Below are positions 58,201 through 62,646 of a stretch of 64,000 nucleotides of DNA, piece after piece. The notes under the pieces were generated by a model, which worked only from the letters and a program-made list of their open reading frames with translations, made no database searches and was not told where the DNA came from. The position numbers were made by a program, and so were the translations under genes. The stretch is taken from assembly GCA_024516035.1 (NCBI GenBank), contig CM044957.1, forward strand, positions 50,526,085 through 50,590,084. Direction: 5' to 3'. Numbering within the stretch: the first letter of the stretch is position 1; each line of letters begins with the position of its first letter. The stretch comes from Bactericera cockerelli. Taxonomy: Eukaryota > Arthropoda > Insecta > Hemiptera > Triozidae.

Positions 58201-60065
58201 GCCTAAGGCAATAACCCCGCCCTTTAGTTAGGACATATATTATGTATATATTTTTTTTTTTTCTTTATTTATTATTATTTTTTTGTTTTGTTATATTGTA
58301 TTTTGTATTTTCGTTTGTAATTATTTGTATTGTATATGTCCTATTATCTAATAAAGTGTAAATAAATAAATAAATAAATAATATTTTTTTATGGTCAAGA
58401 GTGGTAAAAAACGCTTAAAAACTATTCCGAAGAAGTACGATTCTATAATGTTATTGAGAAAATTTTGGATTCATAAATAAAACTATTACCAACTAAACAC
58501 AGTGAGGTTTTGTTTTAACTTGGGTACTGGACGATTTGGCTTTCGTGTGTCTGTATGTCTGTTTGTTTGTTTGTCTGTCTGTTCCGCTATAACTTTTGAC
58601 CGGATTCTTCAATTTTTTTTAAATTTAGTATACATGTTCATTGGGGTCTTAAAAAAAGTTCATCGGGACTTACCTGCTGCCATCAGCAGATTACACAGAG
58701 ACTCGAGTATCCCACTGGCTTGCAGAACTACTTGACAGGAACTCACAACCTGGGCGGGGTTTCCTGGCGTCACCAGAGATCTGATTACCTGGAATTTCAT
58801 TTATATTTAATGATACTGTTTATACTGATTATACTGATAATAATATTCTTTAGTGATTAGTTAACCACCAGCCGAGGTTATTGCTCAAATCATCAATGTT
58901 TATTTTGTCATTTGTTTGTTTTTTCTTAACTTTATACTGTTACCATTGTACTCTGTCCTCCTAATAAAGCATACTATAATAATAATTATTTACTTGGAGA
59001 AGTGCCAAGATGTTAGCTTCGCGCTGGGCAGGCCATTCCTCTGCAGGATCTGTGTCAGGCAGGATGAACATGTGAGCCAGCTTCTGAATGTAACTCCCTG
59101 AAAACAAAAAAATAGCAAGAATTAAAACATGTTTTAAGTGAAGAAACTCAAAAGCATTGACAACGAGGAACCACTAAAAATACTGAAATTCTTTCTATAC
59201 TTTCACAACTCTTGGTGTTATGAATAAAAATCTAAATTAGTATTTGGTTCCTAGTTTTAAAGTTAGAAAATAATTTGGGATTATTTTTTAACATTTTTTC
59301 AAATTATTTTCTAACATTAGAACTAGGTTCCACCAACTCTTTTTTTTTTTTTCTTTTCACAAATTATTTTCTAACAATAAAACTAGAATCTGTCAATTAT
59401 TATTATTTTTTAATTTAGATTCAACGTCGCTTTCAACAACAGCATGATTAATGGTAGGTTTTCTTTTTTTTTCTTTCTCTTTCTCTTCTTTTCTCAGCTT
59501 CTTCTTTCTCACTCTTAATCTCAGCAAAGAGGCGGTCGTAAGGGTTGGATGGCAGAGATTACCATGGGCAAAAATAACGCCCTTTTAACATTTATTGTAA
59601 TTTCTTTCTTTGATGTCAAATAGAGAGTCTTATTATTTACAATACAAGTTATAAAAACTCTATTATAAAGTAGACCTAAGATTAAGAAGAATAATATTAA
59701 CATTTCTTCTTTGAAATCTTAGAAGCCAAATAAAAATGGCTTAGGATGGGTCCTCTGTATACAAAAAAAATATGAAAAATAAAACAAATGATTTATTATT
59801 ATTATAAATAATTTATTTAGTACCCTCAATTTTAAGGGAAGAGCCACTGAACAAGTAACTTGCCTTCTTTGAAGAAGTTCTGGTTGGAGATGTTGTTCCT
59901 GAGCAGGTTGAGCATGAGTCTGAGGCAGTCCTCCACCACTATACCGCCGTCCGCGTGCCCCTCCTCCGAGATGACGTCGAATAACCGGTCGAAAGCGCTC
60001 TCGAAAGCCACGATCTTCTGGATGTTGGCGTTGCCTTGAGTGAGCGAGATGAGCAGGAGGAGAGC
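34232..60065 (-). CDS. USO1: General vesicular transport factor p115/USO1, 3' 14 exons
   Basis: Fourteen exons join in frame into 1896 bases (631 aa plus stop); roughly 190 N-terminal residues lie beyond 64000. p115/Uso1 is a golgin-like tether that links ER-derived and Golgi vesicles and binds SNAREs and Rab1. Signatures: ANIQKIVAFESAFDRLFDVI, GGIVVEDCL and SNQNFFKEGSYIQ (armadillo-like head), AIVVLLMSMVNQKQSYPLRC, LGVLMLLSTWLSHCPLAV, LMQGLCAFVLGICVVFND, RIGVEMFLDKLSEVSRHELY, then heptad-rich coiled coil (RQREAIEHLTQQMRQLHEHN, RRALEDSVEELKLEQDG) and a short acidic tail (DEEDTPDDESSPA). The coiled coil is shorter than in mammals. Five exon junctions are tandemly duplicated into introns. The intron after the first visible exon has a GC donor. 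Confidence 0.95.
34634..35300 (-). repeat. Exon-edge minisatellite after USO1 exon u13, about 9 units
   Basis: Each unit has the end of exon u13 (CTCTCTGGAGTCCAGGCTCC to GGGACAGCAG or GGGAGAGCAG), a donor GTAATA, and an (AAT)n run. Three units near 34730-34850 are shorter, with only GACTCATTCACCTGGGAGAG. The last donor is at 34635. Confidence 0.95.
35239..35406 (-). CDS. USO1: USO1 exon u13, coiled coil
   Basis: Acceptor CACTTCAG, first donor GTAACA, 56 codons, phase 0. Encodes VESLRTQLYETEAQRRALED, ELKLEQDGLLELMNSLESRL and YRSRLIHLGQQ. The last 60 bases recur in the array at 34634-35220. Confidence 0.93.
35430..35650. mobile_element. MITE-like element with ACATTGCGTGCCA ends
   Basis: Left ACATTGCGTGCCA and right TGGCACGCAATGT are inverted. 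Inside are palindromes such as CACACTGTAGAGTGTG and CACACTCTAGAGTGTG. About 215 bp, no coding. Confidence 0.6.
35715..35860 (-). repeat. Dispersed repeat J, end fragment
   Basis: Antisense of CGTCGAAAATTT, CATTTCTGGACGAATCATAG and CTCAGGATACCAAA, including the hairpin tip TACTTTCCTTA...TAAGGAAAGTA. Sense copy at 42549. Confidence 0.6.
35934..35993 (-). CDS. USO1: USO1 exon u12, coiled coil
   Basis: Acceptor AATTCCAG, donor GTTAGT, 20 codons, phase 0. Encodes ENEIQSLRSQLANSAKNTAE. Confidence 0.85.
36165..36415 (-). repeat. SINE family B with tRNA-like head
   Basis: Antisense: GAGTGTTTCACAGCC to TATGCCTCCCCTCTGACG, then GGGTTCGAACCCGGGATCTT and GTTTAACCACTGAGCTATTC. About 45 bp of the central body is missing. 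Confidence 0.7.
36806..38178. mobile_element. PIF/Harbinger-like non-autonomous element, TTA target duplication
   Basis: Ends GAGCCCGTTCACACC and GGTGTGAACGGGCTC, both flanked by TTA (36803-36805, 38179-38181). The subterminal parts repeat ACTGTTTTTTTACTG words. It hosts a second foldback (37266-37706) and a repeat J piece (37715-37990). No transposase. Confidence 0.75.
37266..37706. mobile_element. 441-bp foldback with CAGGGTGGTCC ends, TA flanks
   Basis: Left CAGGGTGGTCCAGAAAGTTT and right AAACTTTGTGGACCACCCTG are inverted; most of the element pairs. TA flanks (37264-37265, 37707-37708). Nested in the TTA element. Confidence 0.8.
39405..39520 (+). repeat. SINE family F copy
   Basis: GTGACTTTGGCCAAGTGGGT, CTTGGGTTCGATCCCC and TACACTCATACCTCGTGAGG. 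Confidence 0.55.
39680..39890 (+). repeat. Short imperfect tandem repeat
   Basis: Four to five imperfect units of about 50 bp containing GAGGCATGGCCTTCTAT and CCTAACCCTA. Confidence 0.6.
40442..40987. mobile_element. 546-bp hairpin (foldback) element
   Basis: Left arm from GATATCCCCCCAAAAACACC pairs with right arm ending GGTGTTTTTGGGGGGAT. Arms of about 250 bp are nearly identical, around a centre near 40715 (GGCGGTCGCGG...CCGACCGCC). Confidence 0.8.
41025..41120 (+). repeat. SINE family F copy
   Basis: TTTAGCGCTAGGCATTGCAC, GACCTTGGTTCGATCACC and TTTTTCTGCTCTGTGC. Confidence 0.55.
41256..41384. mobile_element. Tourist-like MITE, TTA target duplication
   Basis: Ends GGGCGGAATTAATAGAC and GTCTATTAATTCCGCCC, flanked by TTA (41253-41255, 41385-41387). 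A truncated relative lies at 43845-43925. Confidence 0.75.
42290..42450 (-). repeat. Dispersed repeat I fragment
   Basis: CAGAGAACAGACTAGGCAAC, AGCTTGCAGTTTCCCAAGGG and GTTGATCGCAAATAGAAATA. Confidence 0.5.
42549..43183 (+). repeat. Dispersed repeat J with hairpin tip
   Basis: Starts ACTTTCCTTATCCTATAATA then AGGAAAGT (self-pairing) and ends ATAAGGAAAGT. Holds CATTTCTGGACGAATCATAG, a CTGTGT run (42668-42724) and ATATCTCAAGAACGGTAAGA. No coding capacity. Confidence 0.6.
43242..43435 (+). repeat. SINE family C copy
   Basis: CTCCATGGCGTAACGGTTGT, TTCCCGGTCGGTGCAGA and GATGGGTGAGGTTTATGTGG. Confidence 0.65.
43553..43642 (-). CDS. USO1: USO1 exon u11
   Basis: Acceptor GTTCACAG, donor GTAAGT, 30 codons, phase 0. 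Encodes an Asn/Pro-rich linker RNSNNSNATNGYGPPPHN then RDNMIKSM. Confidence 0.85.
43945..44095 (-). repeat. Partial duplicate of the USO1 exon u10 donor edge
   Basis: The last 60 or so bases of exon u10 (CTGACGCAACAGATGAGGCA) with donor and 50 bp of intron recur here about 145 bp further on. One exon base differs (AATATTGTG versus AACATTGTG). Confidence 0.85.
44142..44362 (-). CDS. USO1: USO1 exon u10, coiled coil
   Basis: Acceptor TCTTCTCAG, donor GTGAGT-like (GTGAGTT), phase 1 to 0. Encodes SLEQYTALISNQQKQIAELE and RRQREAIEHLTQQMRQLHEH. Confidence 0.93.
44765..45020 (+). repeat. SINE family F copy
   Basis: AGTCACTTGGCCTAACGGTA, ACCCGGGTTCGAATTCCAGC and GTGGCGGCATTACGAGAGAT. Confidence 0.65.
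45510..45600 (+). repeat. Dispersed repeat H fragment
   Basis: TCTGTCTGTTCCGCGATAAC and TCTCGAACGGATTCTTCAAA. Confidence 0.5.
45765..45945 (-). CDS. USO1: USO1 exon u9
   Basis: Acceptor TACTTTCAG, donor GTAATG, phase 0 to 1. Encodes RQLILKRIGVEMFLDKLSEV, SRHELYSRAAKRPQLY and the end of the head domain. Confidence 0.96.
46065..48136 (+). CDS. LINE ORF, endonuclease part (interrupted)
   Basis: Residues 1-255 are Ser/Pro/Thr-rich and low in complexity. An APE endonuclease follows (about 256-475): MHHNIQNLSNK, PDILCFTETWL, GGTSIFIRD, CGDLNIDL, CIDNIF and DLGDHKHA carry the Asn, Glu, Asp, Asp and His expected at the active site. A basic KRKEWITKGI region and a coil reach residue 691, where a mariner breaks the frame. 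The product would nick the target DNA to prime reverse transcription. The start at 46065 may be a truncated 5' end, not the true start. Confidence 0.85.
48137..49044 (+). mobile_element. Mariner-family transposon, internally deleted, 908 bp
   Basis: Perfect inverted ends of about 28 bp (CGAGGTCTGTCCCGAAAGTT...) flanked by TA (48135-48136, 49045-49046). The inner sequence encodes a mariner helix-turn-helix (DDPRSGRPSTSS, RLTVRQVAEELSLSKTTI) and the second and third catalytic regions (HHDNAPAH, YSPDLASCDFFL). The middle with the first Asp is missing and the frames are broken. It cannot make an active transposase. Confidence 0.92.
49045..49452 (+). other. LINE linker between endonuclease and RT
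   Basis: Ser/Pro-rich CT-rich sequence continuing the LINE after the mariner. The conserved CEIIKIVGHLQNKSSCGED lies just before the RT part and is also present in the second LINE. Confidence 0.7.
49453..51114 (+). CDS. LINE ORF, reverse transcriptase part
   Basis: The frame is open upstream of the first Met. RT motifs: AIITPIHKKG, PISLLNSFSKILEKI, GFRPHRSTSDAV, FCDLTKAFDCVDH (first Asp), GVPQGSVLGPLLF, FADDTT (catalytic Asp pair) and FLGLIVD. An insert of about 80 Ser/Thr/Pro-rich residues sits between RRQQVKVPQS and GVPQG, where relatives have about 15. The C-terminal HNTRNKNNLIISR region is the usual end. No stop interrupts it, so it is a young copy. Confidence 0.9.
   Translation: MPMTIVKKVIHIIAEPLSYIFNTSFKTSTFPMLFKSAIITPIHKKGPFSDLNNFQPISLLNSFSKILEKIVATRLSCYLEHYQFLTDCQFGFRPHRSTSDAVSHFLQKLDASLSSKQHTIAIFCDLTKAFDCVDHSLLISKLSTFNLNNPSIRWFRSYLSERRQQVKVPQSTTNPISPTQPSLLLTTPSQTLTDHPLSPLCHHPPLNHLNHPLNSFTSLSTQPSNLHIPNFSPPSSSPLFSLSSPLLTKAGVPQGSVLGPLLFLLFINDITSADHSAHLTLFADDTTVLVSASNKDNVFQKAAQVMSNIHSWFQTNKLYLNEGKTSYIYFNSSLSESLPPLKLPNLSISPSTEVKFLGLIVDCKLKWKTHIEKLHSKLSTAIFAIRSVRKNVDSCAALLSYHSYFHSIMSYAIVFWGFSNIKAILILQKRAIRTVFGLGQMVSCKPLFKKHNILTAYAQVILDTCLVIHRLSPSLPRHRDIHQHNTRNKNNLIISRNMLMDNSFLKQGVTLYNKLPPAFREMREEMFKNSLKENLLNLAPYSLDEFHGSLENL
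51717..51783 (+). repeat. Copy of the LINE's pre-insertion site
   Basis: ATTGGACAAATTAAGTCCAC joined by a few bases to ATTCTAACTAAATATTTACA matches the left flank at 46039-46058 followed by the right flank at 51436-51475, without the LINE. Confidence 0.7.
51845..51955 (-). CDS. USO1: USO1 exon u8
   Basis: Acceptor TCTTCCAG, donor GTAAGC, phase 0 to 0. Encodes AATIEHDENEELMQGLCAFV and LGICVVFNDGSVPSFDK. Confidence 0.95.
52010..52350 (+). repeat. SINE family C, longest copy
   Basis: GCCTCCGTGGCGTAACGGTT, GAGTTCGATTCACGG, CAGGCTGGGTGAGGTTAATA, GACAGGACGTTAAAACCAAA and a tail GTATCAATACCTATCTCACG. Confidence 0.75.
52510..52770 (-). repeat. Exon-edge minisatellite after USO1 exon u7, about 7 units
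   Basis: Units carry the last 12 bases of exon u7 (CTCACCACCCAG) with donor GTAATACAATAC and a variable ATAC run. About seven units of 30-50 bp. Confidence 0.92.
52759..52881 (-). CDS. USO1: USO1 exon u7
   Basis: Acceptor TTTCCAG, donor GTAATA, phase 0 to 0, 41 codons. Encodes VHSKLGVLMLLSTWLSHCPL and VPYLTTQ. Confidence 0.93.
52935..53087 (-). repeat. SINE family E, near complete
   Basis: Reverse strand: CCGACCTCAGTAGCTTGATC (A box), anticodon loop CTTGTAA (Thr), GGTGGTTCAAGTCCCGG (B box), then AGTTGTGATATCACGAAATT. Confidence 0.7.
53126..53400 (+). repeat. SINE family B, sense copy
   Basis: GCGCGGTGGTTAAGCACTCG, CTTGCCATGCGGAGGGTCCC, GGTTACAGTTGTTTGTAAGG, CCGGTGCGCTCGTGTTGACC and GGCATACTACGGGATGGGAG. 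The B box is lost. Confidence 0.75.
53405..53545 (-). repeat. Dispersed repeat I fragment
   Basis: GTCAATTATTAGCCTCCTTG and CTGTCTGGCTACCATCGTTC are the reverse of 24500-24620. Confidence 0.55.
53548..53670 (-). repeat. SINE family A, partial
   Basis: CACCATATTTATACTGCGAC, CCCATTATTCCGGCAATATG and GTGTTTCGAACCCGCGACC. Confidence 0.55.
53671..54249. other. USO1 intron, no recognised content
   Basis: AT-rich with A runs near 54150-54190 close to the u6 donor. A repeat-like GCATATAACAG occurs at 53900 and 54050. No gene seen. Confidence 0.4.
54250..54455 (-). CDS. USO1: USO1 exon u6
   Basis: Acceptor is a long C run then AG; donor GTAAAA, phase 1 to 0. Encodes LTAGQLLCSGLFSSDPLSHW, LADNPVQKEELLRVLL and PVTLLHQAVLLLQE. 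Confidence 0.94.
54456..54842 (-). repeat. Three partial upstream copies of USO1 exon u6 (about 118-bp units)
   Basis: Each copy has a C run and AG acceptor, then the first 90 or so bases of exon u6 (TTCCATCCCTGACAGCGGGA to GTGTGGGCCTCTC), then TGTTACCTAATACTATTTCA. In the exon frame the partial copies end at a stop just after GLSVT. Length of the C run differs in each copy. Confidence 0.95.
54855..55165 (+). repeat. Dispersed repeat I, long copy
   Basis: GTTGTTGTTGTAGCCAGCTT, TCCTGAACCACATATTTCTA and CTTCTCCCTGTTTAGTGTCC. Confidence 0.6.
55163..55362 (-). repeat. SINE family A, near complete
   Basis: Reverse strand head TGTCCCGGTAGCTCAGTGGT, GGTTCGAAACC-like B box (GGGCTCGAAACCCAGC) and CCGGGACA closing the acceptor stem, then the A body and tail. 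Confidence 0.75.
55440..55536 (-). repeat. Distal units of the USO1 exon u5 array
   Basis: Two 75-bp-type units of the exon u5 edge (AAGCTCATAGCTACCCTACT, ACATCAG then GTAAGTGTT), separated from the main array by the LINE-like insert at 55551-56823. Confidence 0.9.
55551..56823 (+). mobile_element. LINE-like insertion with 14-bp target duplication
   Basis: AGACAGCACAGGAA occurs just before (55537-55550) and just after (56824-56837). The insert starts with about 40 bp that are the reverse complement of the flank at 55491-55531, then a 396-aa ORF, and ends with AATAAAGAGATTTCATTTGA. It is 5'-truncated and lies inside the exon u5 array. Confidence 0.8.
55596..56786 (+). CDS. C-terminal part of a retroelement polyprotein, intact 396-aa ORF
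   Basis: The ORF starts within the reverse transcriptase thumb/C-terminal region (CLLVPKLTYLLRTAPFWKF, LPIAQGGLGLRRIDDLALPA) and lacks the RT catalytic motifs. It keeps a Cys/His knuckle (CECGTMVEENGLHGLSC with a later RH) and then SDGKRPDGITLVPWKNGKSL followed by VWDCTCVDTLAPSYI, which has the layout of a PD-(D/E)xK nuclease: Asp in RPDG, Asp in VWD and later Lys. Known families with this pattern are non-LTR elements with a restriction-like endonuclease; this placement is an inference. The C-terminal AMAVQRGNAAAILGTLP is typical of these proteins. No stop or frameshift, so the insertion is young. It is not expected to be a host gene. Confidence 0.75.
   Translation: MHTSYTLLRNCLLVPKLTYLLRTAPFWKFQDTISSIDKMLHESLESILNTSLNETQWNQATLPIAQGGLGLRRIDDLALPAFLSSAYGVQPMVSQILSFMDHGTEITLLEEALGCWQVDHGDIIPEEPSVQKSWDTINIEKCIQQKCEYGTLVDKARFLALQSKESGVWLHAFPSRNIGTYMDNITFRTCVALRLGCSIVKKHRCECGTMVEENGLHGLSCTKSKGRFPRHSELNNIVHRALTSIHVPATLEPVGLSRSDGKRPDGITLVPWKNGKSLVWDCTCVDTLAPSYISKTSHTKGSAAEEASQRKRSKYGNITMQNFLFIPLAFETLGPWGASVELFVKDVGRRLIEVTGDIKSAFYFKQRLAMAVQRGNAAAILGTLPVNQGLDEAFVL
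56824..57470 (-). repeat. 75-bp exon-edge array after USO1 exon u5, about 8 units
   Basis: Each unit has the last 75 bases of exon u5 plus intron start: CCTGTGCTATCTGTACAGGA, AAGCTCATAGCTACCCTACT, TCTGCTACATCAG, GTAAGTGTTT. Most units are 75 bp (25 codons), so a 152-codon frame stays open on the minus strand through them. Every unit has a donor. Confidence 0.95.
57388..57542 (-). CDS. USO1: USO1 exon u5
   Basis: Acceptor CTCTTGCAG, first donor GTAAGT at 57387, phase 2 to 1. Encodes QAIVVLLMSMVNQKQSYPLR, CYLYRNENNQAKLIATLLPS. Its last half is the unit of the array at 55440-57387; which donor is used in the cell cannot be told from sequence. Confidence 0.92.
57620..57822 (-). repeat. SINE family B copy
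   Basis: Antisense: CTGATGGGCGAGAATTGACA, GGTGCTGGGTCAACACGAAC, GACCTTCCGCATGGCAAGCG and CACTGAGCTATTGGTGCGC. Confidence 0.7.
57848..58012 (-). repeat. SINE family G, near complete
   Basis: Reverse strand: CCTCCGTGGCTCAGTGGTTA (A box), GGTTGCGGGTTCGAATCCCG (B box), then GGTAAAGTGCCCTGAAGTAA and a poly(A/T) end. Confidence 0.7.
58031..58145 (-). CDS. USO1: USO1 exon u4
   Basis: Acceptor CCCCTCAG, donor GTAAAA, phase 1 to 2. Encodes VPVRVLTETINTVAEIIRGN and NQEFFASVNAPSDPP. Confidence 0.95.
58195..58385 (+). mobile_element. LINE 3' tail with (AAAT)n end
   Basis: GCCTAAGGCAATAACCCCGC, CTTTAGTTAGGACATATATT and TAATAAAGTGTAAATAAATA. The same tail in inverse at 23260-23490. Confidence 0.6.
58490..58660 (+). 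repeat. Dispersed repeat H fragment
   Basis: CTTGGGTACTGGACGATTTG, TGTTCCGCTATAACTTTTGA and ACATGTTCATTGGGGTCTTA, ending close to the u3 donor. Confidence 0.55.
58674..58788 (-). CDS. USO1: USO1 exon u3
   Basis: Acceptor ATTCCAG, donor GTAAGT. Encodes VIRSLVTPGNPAQVVSSC and SGILESLCNLLMAAG. Confidence 0.95.
58994..59097 (-). CDS. USO1: USO1 exon u2
   Basis: Acceptor TTTTCAG, donor GTAAAT. Encodes GSYIQKLAHMFILPDTD and AEEWPAQREANILALLQ. Confidence 0.95.
59098..59863. other. USO1 intron, no firm element
   Basis: AT-rich with three related AAATTATTTTCTAAC words in a loose inverted array (59260-59390), a T/C-rich stretch at 59460-59515 and a LINE-tail-like piece. No gene seen. Confidence 0.4.
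59864..60065 (-). CDS. USO1: USO1 exon u1 (first in window)
   Basis: Acceptor CCCCTAAG; donor is GC (GAAG then GCAAGT), phase 0 to 1. Encodes LLLLISLTQGNANIQKIVAF to NISNQNFFKE. Confidence 0.95.
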
Positions 60066-60075
60066 CTTAGGGGAA

Positions 60076-60171
60076 AAGATAGTTATGTAGGATCATGAAT
60101 TTAAAGATAGTTCCATAGGACCATAAATTTAAAGATAGTTACATAGGACCATAAATTTAAAGATAGTTACA
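60076..60171 (+). repeat. 28-bp intronic minisatellite, first part
   Basis: Units of AAATTTAAAGATAGTTACAT with AGGACCAT. It begins about 10 bp beyond the acceptor of exon u1, is split by a mariner and resumes at 61081-61150. Confidence 0.85.
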
Positions 60172-60173
60172 TA

Positions 60174-61080
60174 CGAGGTCTGTAAATAAAGTGATGAGAC
60201 AAAATTTATTTAATTTTTTTGGTTACATATATCTAGATTTCAATATGATCTCCCTCGAAGTAGTTTCCTTGTTCGTTGATACAGTGCTGGAGACGGTTTT
60301 TCCAATTTTCGTAGCAGTGCTGGAACTCAGATTGCTGAATGACCTTTAGTTTGTCGGTCACGGAGGATTTAATGTTTTAAAGAGTACCAAAATGTCGTCT
60401 TTTTAGTTCATTTTTAAGCCTGGGAAATAGGAAGAAGTCACAAGGACTCAGATCAGGGGAATAAACTGGTTGCGGGGCCACAGGGATACTTTTATTGGCC
60501 AAATACTCATTCATTGTGTGACCAGGTTTTTGGGGACCATCTTCGCACACACCTTTCTCATCTCCAGATTTTCAGTTAATTTGATGAACAGTTGTGTGAT
60601 TCAATCCCAATTCATCTCCAATCATTCTGACTGTTAAACGTCCATCAGAACGCACAAGAACCCGAACTTTTTCAATGTTTTGATCAGACTTCGAAGTTGG
60701 AGGTCTTCCTCTGCGGGGTTCATCTTCAATCAACTCCCGACCCTTCGAAAACGCCCTGAACCATTTAAAAACCCATGCCCTTGATAAAGAACTCTCCCCA
60801 TACGCCTGTTGAATTTTTACAAATGTCTCACTCGCACTGTACCGAAGTTTCACACAAAACTGAATCGCACATCTTTGTTCTATTAATCATTTTCGTGACG
60901 CACTGTAAAAACAAGTTATCGGAAAATAATCAGGAAAGTTGAGATAGTGAACCTACAGCTTCCAAATTAACACTGAACGTTCATTACATATTGACCTTGA
61001 ATACTTGAAAATTTCAAAGTTTGAGAATGAACAAGTCAGGAGTTATAATATCAGTCTCATCACTTAATTTACAGACCTCG
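60174..61080 (-). mobile_element. Second mariner-family element, internally deleted, 907 bp
   Basis: Ends CGAGGTCTGTAAATAAAGTG and CACTTAATTTACAGACCTCG, one mismatch in the ITR, TA on both sides (60172-60173, 61081-61082). Minus-strand remains: the N-terminal HTH (SRAWVFKWFRAFSKGREL, PRRGRPPTSK, RLTVRMIGDELGLNHTTVHQ) and the C-terminal YSPDLSPCDFFLFPRLK. The catalytic centre is deleted. Confidence 0.92.
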
Positions 61081-61150
61081 TAGGACCATAAATTTAAAGA
61101 TAGTTACATAGGACCATAAATTTAAAGATAGTTACATAGGACCATATATT
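61081..61150 (+). repeat. 28-bp intronic minisatellite, second part
   Basis: TAGGACCATAAATTTAAAGA units continue the array at 60076-60171 after the mariner and end where the LINE tail starts. Confidence 0.85.
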
Positions 61151-61422
61151 ATAATAATAATAATTTATTTTTATTGTTAGTTTACCTTGCGGTGTACACA
61201 ATTTTCTTAAATCTAGTCTTAAAACTAACTTGATATAATATAATATTTACTTATTCTAAAAAAAAAAAAAATAATAATAATAATAAATGAGGAGAAGATA
61301 AGTAGGTATTGAAATTTAGTAAAAGGTTGACTAGATAGATAAATGTATAAAGAAAGACATAGGAAAGTGTTGATAAGAAAGACAGTGGTAGGATATAGGG
61401 AAAAGACTGTATGGTAGCCAGG

Positions 61423-62646
61423 TCACACTGAAATCTCAGAAAGGGAATATGGCACAAGATCTATAAGTTTTTCTTTCATAGTATTTTTAAATTTATCAGG
61501 GTTGAGCGATTTAAGATCAGTTGGGAGGCTGTTGTATAATTTTATACCCTCTCTAAGGAACGATCCAAACATGATTTTATTATAGCTGAGTATGATATTG
61601 TCTCTGTGTCGGGTATTGTATGAATGGATCTCATGTTGCTTAGTGAGGGTAGGGGCCAGTTTATGTATTATTACACAGGAGTCCAGTATGACCTGGCCAT
61701 ACACAGTGAGTATGCCATTATTTTTAAATAAGGGTTTGCAGGACACGCGCTGGCCGTGTCCAAATATAGCACGGACTGCTCTTTTCTGCATTAGAAAAAC
61801 AGATTTCAGATCTTTGGAAAACCCCCAGTATACTATAGCATAGCTCATTACACTATGGAAGTACGAAAAATAGGAAATGAGTGCAGCCCCGGAGTTCACA
61901 TTCCTACGAACGGAGCCAACAGCAAAAGTAGCCGTCGCCAACTTGGATAGAAGATGTTGGATGTGTGTTTTATACTTTAGTTTGCTGTCGACTACCAGTC
62001 CGAGAAACTTTACCTCCGAGACTGGAAACAAGGAAAGACCACGACTACTTATAGGAGGAGGAGGATTATTAGAGGTGTTAAAATAAATGAAGGAAGTTTT
62101 GCTTTCGTTTAAGCTTAGCTTGTTGGCTCTGAACCAGTCCAGCATATTTGACATCACCTGCGCGGCTCGACAAAAGACATCGTCCCGACTTGGCCCATTG
62201 ACTAAGATGGTAGTGTCGTCAGCGAAGAGGGTAAGACTAGCTGTAGAGTCCGCAGAGGTGATGTCGTTGATGTACAGGAGGAAGAGAAGGGGCCCCAAGA
62301 CGGATCCTTGGGGGACCCCTGAGAGAACCTGAAGACTAGAAGAGAAAGCGTAGGATTGGGTAGAAGAGGCAGAAAGGGGGAGGAAAGAAGTAGAAGGTAT
62401 AGTGGAAGGGTTGGGAATAGAGTTAGTGTTGTTAGTAGAAGTAGATTTGCTGTTGGGCACTTTCACTTTCTGATACCGGGCGTGGAGATAGGATCTAAAC
62501 CAGTCTAGAGGGGCCCCCCTGACACCAAAAGAGCTTAGTTTGAACAGGAGAAGAGCATGATCAACGCAATCGAAAGCTTTTGTGAGGTCACAAAATATTC
62601 CAATTGCGTGGCACTGGGTGGCTAGTATCCTGTCCAAATTTAGCAA
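61423..62646 (-). CDS. LINE RT, C-terminal part after a frameshift
   Basis: Contains AIGIFCDLTKAFDCVDH, LSGVPQGSVLGPLLFLLYIN, FADDTTILVNG, VKFLGLVVDSKLKYKTHI and the C-terminal IHSYNTRHRDNIILSYNK. A Ser/Thr-rich insert of about 45 residues sits between YQKVKVPNS and SGVPQG. The frame joins the upstream part by a one-base shift in a TTTT run. Confidence 0.88.
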   Translation of the reverse strand: MLNLDRILATQCHAIGIFCDLTKAFDCVDHALLLFKLSSFGVRGAPLDWFRSYLHARYQKVKVPNSKSTSTNNTNSIPNPSTIPSTSFLPLSASSTQSYAFSSSLQVLSGVPQGSVLGPLLFLLYINDITSADSTASLTLFADDTTILVNGPSRDDVFCRAAQVMSNMLDWFRANKLSLNESKTSFIYFNTSNNPPPPISSRGLSLFPVSEVKFLGLVVDSKLKYKTHIQHLLSKLATATFAVGSVRRNVNSGAALISYFSYFHSVMSYAIVYWGFSKDLKSVFLMQKRAVRAIFGHGQRVSCKPLFKNNGILTVYGQVILDSCVIIHKLAPTLTKQHEIHSYNTRHRDNIILSYNKIMFGSFLREGIKLYNSLPTDLKSLNPDKFKNTMKEKLIDLVPYSLSEISV

